Source of the DNA: Gemmatimonadaceae bacterium
GTDB taxonomy: Bacteria > Gemmatimonadota > Gemmatimonadetes > Gemmatimonadales > Gemmatimonadaceae
Assembly (NCBI GenBank): GCA_035633115.1
Contig: DASQFN010000011.1
Location: forward strand, 1-64,000
Direction of reading: 5' to 3'
Length of the DNA: 64,000 nucleotides
The position numbers and the translations under genes were made by a program. The notes under the pieces are model-generated. The model was not told the origin of the DNA. It saw nothing but the letters and a program-made list of their open reading frames with translations, and did no database searches. This document shows, one piece after another, positions 10,401 through 18,012 of this stretch; position 1 is the first letter of the stretch, and each line of letters opens with the position of its first letter.

Positions 10401-10637
10401 GCGATCACCGCGGCGACAAGCGAAGCTGCAAGGGTGCTCGGCGCGGAAGCGGAAATCGGCACGGTGGCGGTAGGCAAACACGCGGATCTGATTCTGCTCG
10501 ATGCCGATCCGCTGGAGAACATTCGCAACACTCGCAGAATCCGGATGGTGATCCAAAGAGGGCGGATCGTGGACCGCGACGCTCTCCTCCAGTCGGCGCG
10601 AGAACAGACCGAGCGCCATCCCCCCTTGCTGCGCTAA
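7500..10637 (+). CDS. exported amidohydrolase fused to TolB-type beta-propeller
   Basis: 1045 residues from ATG 7500, which has GGGAGGAG nine bases upstream. A signal peptide (AAMILLLAGTLAGTGALEAQ) is followed by about 600 residues of PD40/WD40-like blades (repeated SPDGRWI, SPDGSRV, SPDGRHIAF), then a metal-dependent amidohydrolase domain. That domain has IIDGTGARPRG, GLIDLHVHNG (H709 and H711), FVKMQF (bridging-Lys candidate), GGHCAQQL, AEHLSG and GSDAQHLPG, and ends VGKHADLILLDADPLENI. Family precedent points to hydrolysis of cyclic amides or dipeptides in the periplasm, with the propeller as substrate gate. Substrate unknown. It is flanked by 220 and 790 bases of non-coding DNA, so it is monocistronic. 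Confidence 0.9.
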   Translation: MLDSELTTPRAAMILLLAGTLAGTGALEAQSPTSSTAVAGTQRRVSFTTSEGTSLNFDISPDGRWIVFDLLGQLWRIPAEGGEAVRLTDAVADAAEDVDPTVSPDGRWIAFQGDRNGIEGLWLIPTGGGAPRLLPGTEASTRIRWKTYFRPAWSRDSRQLAFIRDNLLFLHSIDRDSTAQLTLQQPSLGTPVCIDWVADGQLLALVRPRGASGGALWFIDPGSGQAREAPAGGLAPISTGPGLISACPTSSPDGSRVAVFVEDPAGVFQLHLLPLGAGDPRRVTDDPDVFPSRVRWTRNGKELLYVAGGRIYRVSSSGGERVAVQFRATVSFEREERVLPQVRFPDPGSLLPARGHMGLALSPDGSRIALMALGQLWVWPVGARPRSVTAVPITAGWPGWAPDGRAVAWSAGAEDRAGASIVELYVTDVATGRTRQVTRLGGTASRPSWSPDGRHIAFYYRPARGSAAAPAGPPSHLAVVPADAENVSDVAALQVLPNTPIPWIAPALAQERPAWSPASNALLFHQPGCAKSSCIYGGPPNDELRIVPLAGEPIRLAPLTDAATFVQWAADSSLIFVRGNQLWRAELRDGSLGDAIRLSDEPALYPSIARDGSILYLGLDGYRIRRANGRVTTLGWPLTYRVPEPSPILIRNATIIDGTGARPRGTADVLIEKGRIARIAPAGSIRARRGAEIVNAEGRVLIPGLIDLHVHNGLSTLVPLSQLYHGITTIRDMGGPLASLVGIADAIESGTYAGPRMVFGGVRINPGAPFAFTGADIQGTRNHAESERALLLARALGASFVKMQFPARWSAGAELVKQAQALGFRIGGHCAQQLPLIAAGIAQAEHLSGCGPRSQGPPQADLITLFRHAGVTIVPTFPVFSGAIAAADTAALGARDVAPFIPLSDRSSRPVTVQEFWYTAQRKHRASVGALYAGGVRVATGSDAQHLPGVIHIELEDQVAAGLPPLAAITAATSEAARVLGAEAEIGTVAVGKHADLILLDADPLENIRNTRRIRMVIQRGRIVDRDALLQSAREQTERHPPLLR

Positions 10638-11121
10638 GAGTTTTGGCTGGTTCATGGACTGAAAAAGCCAGCCGATGCTGAATGTGATAACGCAGTTACA
10701 GATGTCCTGCATCGACAGGGCCGGCTAACATTCGGATGCAGCAGTCGGGCAGGCGACGCAACCAGGTTGATGGTCAGCACGCTTCTGCGGTGTCGAGTCA
10801 ACGACGTTGGTATAGGCCCGCAGCTGATCCTTGATACGTTGATATGACTGGGCTGGTGTCAAGGATTCATCTCAGTACTGAGTAACACCATGGTCGTGGG
10901 ACGACGTGGGGCCGAGGCAGCATCGACGATGAATCCTGCTGATATGCGCCGATTACAGAGTTGCCTCTGCAGCGCGGCAAGAATTGGATTCGTCGGGAGC
11001 TGGCTCATTCTAGCTCGGGGAGCGCGCCGGTGGTTCCCGTCAGAGGTTTAGGCCCGGGATCTGGTTGGATAACCGCTGGTAAGTGAATTTCGTCCCATCG
11101 GACCACTGGACGACTAGGCTA
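10638..11121. other. intergenic stretch without a credible intact gene
   Basis: No frame here looks like a real gene. It contains GGCTGG/CCAGCC (10645-10673), a possible weak terminator after the amidohydrolase; ATCCTTGA/TCAAGGAT separated by 24 bases (10827-10866); and the perfect 12-base palindrome CTCAGTACTGAG (10871-10882). An open frame from about 10890 (51 codons) has no recognisable content. On the minus strand, 11049-11180 reads like the tail of a decayed protein (VVQWSDGTKFTYQRLSNQ). Confidence 0.5.
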
Positions 11122-11293
11122 TTTCCCGAGATCGCCGCGATGGCGGGGATCGTCGACCGCCTCCTCCCGAAGGATCGGGCAAAGCGATACGGAAGTGCAG
11201 CCGAGGTCGCTCTTGGAGCCTGTCTTTCAAGAGGTTCACAGTGATCCGCGGTTTGGCAACCTGAAGGAGCGGCTCGGAATTCCGCCGCGGTAG
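11122..11293 (+). pseudogene. remnant of a Ser/Thr protein kinase-TPR gene
   Basis: Two short fragments in order but in different frames. The first (11122 to about 11200) reads PEIAAMAGIVDRLLPKDRAKRYGSAAEVA, matching the last helix region of a PknB-type kinase domain (RLLxKDPxxRYxSAxEV). The second (11215-11290) reads VFQEVHSDPRFGNLKERLGIPPR then TAG, matching the usual C-terminal end of kinase or cyclase proteins with TPR repeats (SDPRFxxLLxRxGLPP). The several hundred residues that normally lie between are missing and the frame shifts. This is pattern recognition from family knowledge; an alignment is needed to fix the breakpoints. Confidence 0.55.
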
Positions 11294-11431
11294 CGCCTTT
11301 TTTTTCTAGCCTTCGTGGAGCTGTTCGCCCCCCGTTGCTAAAAGTTATGCGCGCCTCAGACGCTTGCGTGAACGGAACCTAATCAGTACGTTATTCTGTA
11401 CCGAAATCGTTTCCTGTTAAACGAAGCCGAC

Positions 11432-11713
11432 ATGCCAAAGCTGAAGCCGAGTCGGGATATCCAGCCCGTGACCGAATTCCGTGCCAATGCAGCGCAGTTC
11501 ATTGAGCAGGTGCAGGAGACCGGCGAGCCTGTCATCCTCACGCAGCATGGCCGCAGTGCGGCGGTGCTTCTGGATGTCGAATCCTACGAATCGATGATCG
11601 ACGAGCTCGCGCTGCTCCGCGACGTCCGAACGGCAGAGGAGCAGATCGCGGCCGGGAATGGTCGCAGTCACACTGCGGTAGCGAAGACTCTAAGGGGCCG
11701 TCTCGGCCGGTGA
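11432..11713 (+). CDS. type II antitoxin, Phd/YefM family
   Basis: 93 residues. The N-terminus IQPVTEFRANAAQFIEQVQETGEPVILTQHGRSAAVLLDVESYESM is the standard Phd/YefM DNA-binding fold, with the ILTQHGRxAAVLL strand and the SYESM helix; the C-terminal part should wrap the toxin. The stop overlaps the toxin start (GTGA). Upstream, TTGCGT (11364) and TACGTT (11387) with a 17-base spacer form a possible promoter, and GTAC-N8-GTAC overlaps its -10, a plausible autoregulatory site. No clear ribosome-binding site precedes ATG 11432. Confidence 0.92.
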   Translation: MPKLKPSRDIQPVTEFRANAAQFIEQVQETGEPVILTQHGRSAAVLLDVESYESMIDELALLRDVRTAEEQIAAGNGRSHTAVAKTLRGRLGR

Positions 11714-11994
11714 AGGTCATCTGGGCCGCGCTGGCAGAACAGCGTGCGCTCGAGGCGGTGGAGTACATCGCACAGGATCGACCACAGGCCGCCACCGCAT
11801 GGCTCGAGGAGTTGATTGAACGAGTGGGCGCGCTCGACCGATTTGCACGCCGCGGTCGAGTGGTCCGCGAGATTGTAGAATGCACCGTGGACAGGCGGTT
11901 ATTCCGCCTTATACCACGACGATCTGATCAACGCAGTCAAAGTGTCCCGGCGATCGCGCCAGCGGGCCGCTCAGTGGTGAAGAACACAATCTGA
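11710..11994 (+). CDS. ParE/RelE-type toxin with probable C-terminal frameshift
   Basis: GTG start overlapping the antitoxin stop. The first 60 residues (VIWAALAEQRALEAVEYIAQDRPQAATAWLEELIERVGALDRFARRGRVVREI) are a normal ParE/RelE N-terminus. After about residue 67 the reading frame yields RLIPRRSDQRSQSVP, unlike the family, whereas the next frame reads LYHDDLINAVKVSRRSRQR and stops at 11980. That is what the family's last strand (YRxIYxxDxxxxxVLxVxHxRR) should look like. A one-base insertion near 11905-11915 would explain it. The product is therefore probably inactive or altered, unless this is a sequencing error. The 3' end overlaps the convergent lipoprotein pseudogene. Confidence 0.75.
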   Translation: MKVIWAALAEQRALEAVEYIAQDRPQAATAWLEELIERVGALDRFARRGRVVREIVECTVDRRLFRLIPRRSDQRSQSVPAIAPAGRSVVKNTI

Positions 11995-12498
11995 AAGTCG
12001 GGGCCATCCGGCTCTGTGGCGCCAAACAACGCCGCAGCAAGCTCGGAGGAGATGATCGTCGCATCCTCGGGGTCGATCAGCGGTCGCTGATCCCGTCGAC
12101 CTCGCCGAACGCGACGAGGAGCGCCGGCCGCCCGTTGTCGAGATCGTTCATGCTCCACCCCGTGAACGTCTCGCCGCCGGGTTGAAGATCTGTCCTTTCC
12201 ACGCGAGCGCGAACGTCCCGTCCACGTTCTCGGTGAGCTTGAACTGTATGTGCCCGTGCGGCCGGAGGTTCGGGTCGTCGATAATGTTGGGATCGTCGAT
12301 CGCACGCAGCTGCACGTTGAAGACTTGCGGGCGATTGTCGATCACTACGATGGGGCTCGGGCGCAGCTGCGGCCCCTCGGTCGGAGCGAGGGGTTCAGAG
12401 CAACCGGAGACAACGGCGGCGGCCGCAATCGGGATCAATGCAAGCCGCCTCAGAAGGTGCGTGCCGGATACATCGAGCTCGGAAGCGCGATGAGACAT
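11937..12498 (-). pseudogene. lipoprotein gene broken by two frameshifts
   Basis: ATG at 12498 with AGGAG five bases upstream gives MSHRASELDVSGTHLLRRLALIPIAAAAVVSGC, a lipoprotein signal with lipobox VSGC. It continues as SEPLAPTEGPQLRPSP and HIQFKLTENVDGTFALAWKGQIFNPA, then breaks at about 12182. The sense continues in another frame (GETFTGWSMNDLDNGRPALLVAFGEVDGISDR), shifts again near 12092, and ends PLIDPEDATIISSELAAALFG... at 11937. All three pieces join into one sensible protein of about 185 residues. No known domain recognised. Either a recent pseudogene or assembly errors. Confidence 0.65.
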
Positions 12499-12687
12499 TG
12501 GTACTCCTGCTGTTGGTGTCGGGCCAGAGTCCATGCTTGTCGCACAGTCCACGCTTCCGGATCGTCCGGGGACGGGCGCCCAACACCTGTTGACGCGGGG
12601 GCTCGGGCGCAAAGCGGACATGCATCGGCGAGAATGCGTGGCGATGCACCACGGCCCGGCGTCGCCGGGCAACGCGCAAATGGAGGG

Positions 12688-13293
12688 TTACGGCCCCGCG
12701 TAGCTGAACGGACCGAGCGCCATGTACTGGCCCGAGTGATCGTACTCGATTCCGTCACTGACGCGGAAGCGAGTGGTTGCGCCCAGCTCGCCGCTCTTGA
12801 TGATGATTCCCTGCGGTAGAGTTATACCGGGAAACGATTCCGACCCCGTCACCGGATTTCGAATGGGGCCGCACTCGACCTCGACGTAGTCGCCGCATTT
12901 GATGCGAGTGTTGACGCCGTCGAACGCGAGCTCGTACACGACAGGGTAGGGCCCATGCACCTTGGGCCACGTCCAGGCCAGAATCCCCCATGGCCCGCCA
13001 ACCTTTCCTCCGATGAGCTGCTCGATCGCCGCGCGTTGCGCAGCATCCGCTTGCTCATCTACAAGGACGAGCGCTTCACCGTTTCCCTCGTGAATCGCCG
13101 CGGGCCAATTGACGTAGACCGAGAAGCTCAGCCCGTCGAGTTTGACGTCGCCGTAGGCGCCCTCCTCGACGTGCCAGGTCCAGCCACCCTCGCATTTTCC
13201 CGTCGTGGGCCGCGCGTTGAAGTTACAGGGACAACCCCAGTCGCAGTTGCACGCTACGAGAACTTTTCCGTTGAGATGCCAGCTCTCTGCCAT
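12688..13293 (-). CDS. DUF1326 domain protein
   Basis: 201 residues from ATG 13293, chosen because GAGGTGAC lies four bases upstream; a longer frame to 13326 lacks such a site. The sequence WHLNGKVLVACNCDWGCPCNFNARPTTGKCEGG carries the conserved four-Cys cluster of DUF1326 (CNCxxGCPCNF). Later blocks GLSFSVYVNWPAAIHEGNGEALVLVDEQAD and GGPWGILAWTWPKVHGP also fit. There is no signal peptide, so it is cytoplasmic. The Cys cluster suggests a metal or iron-sulphur ligand, but the family has no proven function. Divergent from the symporter gene 87 bases away. Confidence 0.9.
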   Translation of the reverse strand: MAESWHLNGKVLVACNCDWGCPCNFNARPTTGKCEGGWTWHVEEGAYGDVKLDGLSFSVYVNWPAAIHEGNGEALVLVDEQADAAQRAAIEQLIGGKVGGPWGILAWTWPKVHGPYPVVYELAFDGVNTRIKCGDYVEVECGPIRNPVTGSESFPGITLPQGIIIKSGELGATTRFRVSDGIEYDHSGQYMALGPFSYAGP

Positions 13294-13380
13294 TGTCACC
13301 TCGCAAATGACGCCTGAACCAGCCACACTCCGGCGGCTGTCAGTGGTGCAGGCGGTAATGATACGTCATCTTCCCGCCCC

Positions 13381-14778
13381 GTGAACACAGTCCTCTGGGG
13401 AGTTCTCGCTTATCTCGTCGTGCAGTTCGGCATCGGTATCTATGTGTCGCGCCGCATCAGGACGGAGAGCGATTACATCGTTGCCGGGCGACGACTCGGG
13501 TACGGACTCACGACGTTCACGATCTTCGCGACATGGTTTGGCGCCGAGACTACGATCGGCTCCGCGGGTGCGGTATACCAGTCTGGCCTGGCGGGCGCCA
13601 CCTCCGATCCATTCGGTTACGGCGTGTGCCTCTTTCTCATGGGGCTCATCTTCGCCGTTCCGTTGTGGCGAAGGAAGCTGACGACGCTTGCCGATCTTTT
13701 TCGCGACCGCTTTTCGCCGGGTGTAGAGAAGCTCGCCGTCCTCCTCATGGTGCCGACATCGCTCCTTTGGGCGGCAGCACAGATACGCGCGTTCGGCCAG
13801 GTGCTTTCCGCATCTTCCGAGCTGAATGTTACCATCACCGTGACGATCGCTGCAGGAATCGTCATCGCGTACACTGCATTCGGCGGAATGCTCGCCGACG
13901 CCTGGACCGACCTCGTACAGGGCATCGTCCTCATCGTCGGTCTGGTGGTTCTGTTCGGCGCGATGATGTACAACGCGGGACTCGAGCCGTTCCTGTCGAT
14001 CCCGCCGGCACGCCTCGATCCATTTGCTCAGGGTGCCTCGCCGCTCGCGATACTCGAGGAATGGGCAATTCCGATCTGTGGATCCGTTGTTGCGGCCGAG
14101 CTGGTCTCGCGTGTGATAAGCGCGCGCAGTCCCGAAATCGCGCGCAGGTCATCGCTTTTCGCGGGAAGCGGGTATCTGCTCTTCGGGCTCATACCCGTTG
14201 GTGTCGGTCTGGCGGGATCAGTTCTGCTGCCGGGTCTCGAGCATCCCGAGCAGATTCTGCCGTTACTCGGCCAGCGTTTCCTTCCAGGTGCTCTCTATGT
14301 CATCGTCGCCGGCGCCCTGATCTCGGCGATTCTATCCACCGTCGATACGACGCTTCTCGTTTGCTCCTCGCTCGTCTCTCACAACATCATCGTCGCAGCG
14401 CGTCCGCAGATGAGCGAGACGGCCAAGGTGCGCGTCGCGCGAGCAGGCGTGGCCACCTTCGGAATCATCGCGTATGTCATTGCGCTTCACGCTGAGGGAG
14501 TGTACGCCCTCGTCGAGGAAGCGTCGTCATTCGGCAGCGCGGGAATCTTCACGGTAGTGACGCTCGGGCTCTTCACACGGTGGGGTGGAGCGCTTGCCGC
14601 CGCCGCGTCACTGCTGGCAGGTGTCACCGCGTGGATAGCCGGCGCCTACATCGCCGACCTCGCCTTTCCGTATCTCATTTCGCTCCTTGCCGCTTTCGGT
14701 GCGTACGCGCTCGTGGCGCTAGGCACACACCGGCGTACGCCCGCTATGGTAAACGCGACTGGTGCTCCATATATCTAA
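13381..14778 (+). CDS. sodium:solute symporter (SSS family)
   Basis: 465 residues, GTG start. Twelve to thirteen hydrophobic segments run the whole length. Family landmarks include SDYIVAGRRLGYGLTTFTIFATWFGAETTIGSAGAVYQSGLAG in helices 1-2, FGQVLSASSELNVT, YTAFGGMLADAWTDLVQGIVLIVG and the helix-8 sodium-site segment ALISAILSTVDTTLLVCSSL. These proteins import sugars, amino acids, nucleosides or vitamins with Na+ across the inner membrane. The substrate cannot be told. It stands alone, 98 bases before a lipoprotein gene that has its own ribosome-binding site. Confidence 0.93.
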   Translation: MNTVLWGVLAYLVVQFGIGIYVSRRIRTESDYIVAGRRLGYGLTTFTIFATWFGAETTIGSAGAVYQSGLAGATSDPFGYGVCLFLMGLIFAVPLWRRKLTTLADLFRDRFSPGVEKLAVLLMVPTSLLWAAAQIRAFGQVLSASSELNVTITVTIAAGIVIAYTAFGGMLADAWTDLVQGIVLIVGLVVLFGAMMYNAGLEPFLSIPPARLDPFAQGASPLAILEEWAIPICGSVVAAELVSRVISARSPEIARRSSLFAGSGYLLFGLIPVGVGLAGSVLLPGLEHPEQILPLLGQRFLPGALYVIVAGALISAILSTVDTTLLVCSSLVSHNIIVAARPQMSETAKVRVARAGVATFGIIAYVIALHAEGVYALVEEASSFGSAGIFTVVTLGLFTRWGGALAAAASLLAGVTAWIAGAYIADLAFPYLISLLAAFGAYALVALGTHRRTPAMVNATGAPYI

Positions 14779-14877
14779 GGATCTGCGGCAACCGGCACAC
14801 AGCGCAGCCCGGGCGACGCGAGATACGCTGAACCCATCATACGCGCTGCGACTGAGCCGAGCCGAAGGAGCAGGAAA

Positions 14878-16593
14878 ATGAGCGTCCCGCGAAGTTTCTC
14901 TGACACGCTGCTCTTCCTCGGCTCGATTCTGATACTCGGATGTAACGAATCCACCACTCCCCGGACCGGAACGATACAGGTTACCGTAACCACTACGGGC
15001 GCGACCAGCGATCGCGATTCTGACGGGTACACGTTGAAAATCGATGACAGGCCCGGCTCCCCGATCGACATCAACGCCACGGTGACGATAGCCGATGTCG
15101 CCATCGGCACGCACAGCGTCATGCTCGAGGGCTTGCAGGCGAACTGCTCGCCTACCGGAAGCAATCCGCGAACTGTCGAGGTGACTGGCGGCAAGGGAGC
15201 CGCACCTGCCACGGTTTCATTTTTCGTATCGTGTGTGCAGAAGACGGGAAGCATTGTTGTCACGACAGTGACAACCGGTTCGGACCTCGATCCGGACGGG
15301 TACACCGTGGTTGCCGGCGGCCCGCGCGGCACCATTCCGGCGAACGGAACACTCACTGTGACCGGAGTGACCGAGGGCGCGTGGGGCGTGACACTCAGCG
15401 GGCTGTCCCTCAACTGTGCGATTGATCCCCCGGCGACGAAAATAGTCACTGTGACTTCTGCGGCGCCCGTACAGGTTGCCTTTTCGGTACGCTGCGTTCC
15501 CACCCTGAGCCTTCGGGTGACGTTGGTGACGACGGGCGTCGATCTGGATGCGGACGGATATAACATCCAGGCGCAGCTCGCGGGGTCGAGCTTCGTGACA
15601 GGTGCCGGCGTGCAAGCCAATGGTACTGCGACTCTCACCGGACTCGCCCCCGGCGACTATGCAGTGACGCTATCCGAAGTCGAGCCGAATTGTGACGCGG
15701 CCAAGCCTGGCCCGCAGACGGTGTCGGTGGCGGCCAACCCAACTGCACTGACGATCGAAGTCACCTGCGAGAAGGGACGTCAGCTCGCGTACGCAAACAA
15801 TGTCGGGCGCAACGCTGATATCTACGTCATCGGCTCCAACAATGCCGGCGCTACAGTGGTCACGAGCGACGCAACGGCCGACGCTGATCCTGCGTGGTCG
15901 CCGGACGGCAGCAAGATAGCCTTCACGAGTGAGCGCGGTGGTAACTACGACATCTACGTGATGAGCGCCGACGGTACGAACCAGGTGCGACTGACTACGA
16001 GCACGTCCGTTGACAACCGTCCTGCATGGTCGCCCGACGGCGCTAAAATCGCGTTCGCCAGCGTGCGTGACGGCAACGCCGAGATTTATGTGATGAACGC
16101 AGACGGTTCAAGCCAGGTCCGGATCACGAACGATATCGCACCTGACAGCGAGCCTGCCTGGTCACCTGACGGGACGAAGATCGCGTTCTCCAGCGGCCGC
16201 CCCGGAGGCGGCGGTATCTGGATCATGAACCCCGACGGGTCGGGCCTCAACCGGCTCACGACCAACTCCCGTGGTGACTGGAGCCCGGACTGGTCTCCTG
16301 ATGGCACCAGGATCGCTTTCTCGAGTGAAGTTTCAGCCAGCACTCGCGACATTTACGTGATGAACGCGGACGGAACCGGGGTGACGTCGCTTACGTCTGG
16401 TTATGTACTCGCTCAGGATCCTTCCTGGTCGCCCGACGGGCGCAAGATCGCCTTCTCGTCGCCTTTATGTGCCGACTACTATTACTACCACTACTATTGC
16501 GACGCGCGCCTCCTGGTCGTCGGTCTCGACAGGACTATCTATGCTTCGCTGACAACGCCCTCGAACGCGTCCAATCCGATGTGGCGGCCGTGA
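14878..16593 (+). CDS. lipoprotein: three Ig-like repeats plus TolB-type propeller
   Basis: 571 residues; AAGGAG lies seven bases before ATG. The signal peptide ends in lipobox LILGC. Residues about 30-300 hold three tandem copies of an 85-95-residue beta domain, each beginning ITVxVxTTGxxxDxDGY and closing with a strand ending in C (VSCVQ, VRCVP, VTCEK). Residues 300-571 are PD40 blades with repeated PAWSPDGxKIAFxSxRxGxxxIYVMNADG. The protein should sit on the outer membrane or periplasmic face and bind ligands or cell-wall material; no catalytic motif is seen. A Tyr/His run (YYYYHYYC) interrupts the last blade. The arylsulfotransferase-like lipoprotein follows after seven bases. Confidence 0.88.
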   Translation: MSVPRSFSDTLLFLGSILILGCNESTTPRTGTIQVTVTTTGATSDRDSDGYTLKIDDRPGSPIDINATVTIADVAIGTHSVMLEGLQANCSPTGSNPRTVEVTGGKGAAPATVSFFVSCVQKTGSIVVTTVTTGSDLDPDGYTVVAGGPRGTIPANGTLTVTGVTEGAWGVTLSGLSLNCAIDPPATKIVTVTSAAPVQVAFSVRCVPTLSLRVTLVTTGVDLDADGYNIQAQLAGSSFVTGAGVQANGTATLTGLAPGDYAVTLSEVEPNCDAAKPGPQTVSVAANPTALTIEVTCEKGRQLAYANNVGRNADIYVIGSNNAGATVVTSDATADADPAWSPDGSKIAFTSERGGNYDIYVMSADGTNQVRLTTSTSVDNRPAWSPDGAKIAFASVRDGNAEIYVMNADGSSQVRITNDIAPDSEPAWSPDGTKIAFSSGRPGGGGIWIMNPDGSGLNRLTTNSRGDWSPDWSPDGTRIAFSSEVSASTRDIYVMNADGTGVTSLTSGYVLAQDPSWSPDGRKIAFSSPLCADYYYYHYYCDARLLVVGLDRTIYASLTTPSNASNPMWRP

Positions 16594-16600
16594 GGTAAGC

Positions 16601-17992
16601 ATGCGCTCGCGGGGAATTCTCGGCGCCGCAATGCTGGTCGCCGCGTGTGACAACGACCTGGCCGCTCCGTCGTTCTCCCGGATGATCGACTCGACGCTCG
16701 CGGCCGCAAATCCGCACAACGCGCTCAGTGCAATCGTGACTGTCCGCGTACGCCAGGTCGACAGCGTCGCCGTGCGCTTTCGTCTCGCCGACGCGCCGGC
16801 CACTGGCGACAGCATCACCCCTGCGGCGCAAACGGCTGGAGATTCGGCGGCGGTTCCTGTGCTTGGGCTGCTTCCGGAGCGCCGCTATATCCTGCGCGCC
16901 GTCGCGTACTGGGCCGGCGGAAATGTCGTAGGCGAGCCGGTCGAGTTCACCACAGGCAATCTGCCGTTGGATATTCCGCGGTACTCCGTGAGCGGATCGG
17001 ATCCATCGCCGGGATTCGTGGTGTTTGCCGCCGGGACGTACGGGCTGGTCATCGACAATACCGGAAGAGTCGTGTGGTATCGCCAGTTCCCAAACGGTCC
17101 CGGCCTCAACTTCATGGCGGAGCCGAACGGCCGTTACGCGGCGCGACCCACGACGCCCGACCCAACCGACGTCGAGCCGTGGCTCGAGCTCGACGCGCTC
17201 GGCAATATCACGCGAACGTTCAGCTGCGCGCTCGGCCTTCAGTCGCGATTTCACGATCTGATCAGCGAGCCTGACGGTGGCTACTGGCTGATGTGCGACG
17301 AGACACGCACGATGGACCTTGCGGCGAGCGGGGGCGTCGCGAGCGCACGCGTGACCGGTACAGCCGTGCAGCATCTCAGCGCAGCCGGCGCTCTCCTTTT
17401 TCATTGGAGCCCGTTCGATCATTTCGCGATCACCGATGTCGATCCGGCAGACCGCACCGGCGCGAACGTCAACTGGACGCATGGAAACGCACTCGACTTC
17501 GATGTCGACGGGAATCTGATAGTGTCTTTCCGCAGCCTCGAGGAGATCACCAAGATCAATGTCGCCACCGGCGCGGTAATGTGGCGCATGGGTGGGCGAC
17601 GCAATCAGTTCACGTTTCTTGATTCGCCGATGCCGCCGTTCTCCAGGCAGCACGGTGCGCGGATCTCCGCACCGGGTGCGTTGATGCTTCTGGACAATGT
17701 TGGCAACCCATTCGAGTCCCGGGTGGAGCGCTACACCGTGGATGAAGCTGCCAGAACCGCGCGGCTCGCTCACTCGTATGCTTCGGATCCGGGTGTCGTG
17801 ACTCTCATCGGCGGGAGCGTTCAGAGCCTCGCGGGCGGACGAACTCTCGTGTCGTTCGGCACAGCCGGACGAGTTGAGGAGTACGATGCCGCGGGGCGAG
17901 TGATGTGGCGGATTGCCGGAGACGCCGGTTACGTCTTCCGTGCCCAGCGAATACGGTCACTATACAAGCCGGGACTGGGAAGCACGCGGTGA
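16601..17992 (+). CDS. arylsulfotransferase (ASST)-like lipoprotein
   Basis: 463 residues; GAGGT precedes ATG. The signal ends with lipobox VAAC. An N-terminal fibronectin-like region (about 40-125, VTVRVRQVDSVAVRFRLAD ... RRYILRAVAYWAGG) leads into a beta-propeller with ASST-type motifs: GLVIDNTGRVVWYRQF, FHDLISEPDGGYWLM, NWTHGNALDFDVDGNLIVSFRSLEEITKIN, VMWRMGGRRNQFTF and RQHGARI. Known ASST enzymes move sulphate between phenols via a catalytic His; the His of QHGARI or THGNAL is a candidate. Whether this member is catalytic is open. Likely cotranscribed with the preceding propeller lipoprotein. Confidence 0.85.
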   Translation: MRSRGILGAAMLVAACDNDLAAPSFSRMIDSTLAAANPHNALSAIVTVRVRQVDSVAVRFRLADAPATGDSITPAAQTAGDSAAVPVLGLLPERRYILRAVAYWAGGNVVGEPVEFTTGNLPLDIPRYSVSGSDPSPGFVVFAAGTYGLVIDNTGRVVWYRQFPNGPGLNFMAEPNGRYAARPTTPDPTDVEPWLELDALGNITRTFSCALGLQSRFHDLISEPDGGYWLMCDETRTMDLAASGGVASARVTGTAVQHLSAAGALLFHWSPFDHFAITDVDPADRTGANVNWTHGNALDFDVDGNLIVSFRSLEEITKINVATGAVMWRMGGRRNQFTFLDSPMPPFSRQHGARISAPGALMLLDNVGNPFESRVERYTVDEAARTARLAHSYASDPGVVTLIGGSVQSLAGGRTLVSFGTAGRVEEYDAAGRVMWRIAGDAGYVFRAQRIRSLYKPGLGSTR

Positions 17993-18012
17993 CAAGTCCA
18001 CGGGAGTGAATG

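Noticed and set aside
7360-10740. GTTAGCC/GCTAAC-like motifs near both ends of the amidohydrolase gene, suggesting integron attC sites
   Set aside because: The core sites are incomplete (ATTAGCC, GGCTAAC), the paired inner boxes are missing and no integrase is present.
10890-11051. 51-codon frame in the intergenic region
   Set aside because: No start signal, no recognisable motif, neighbours a decay zone.
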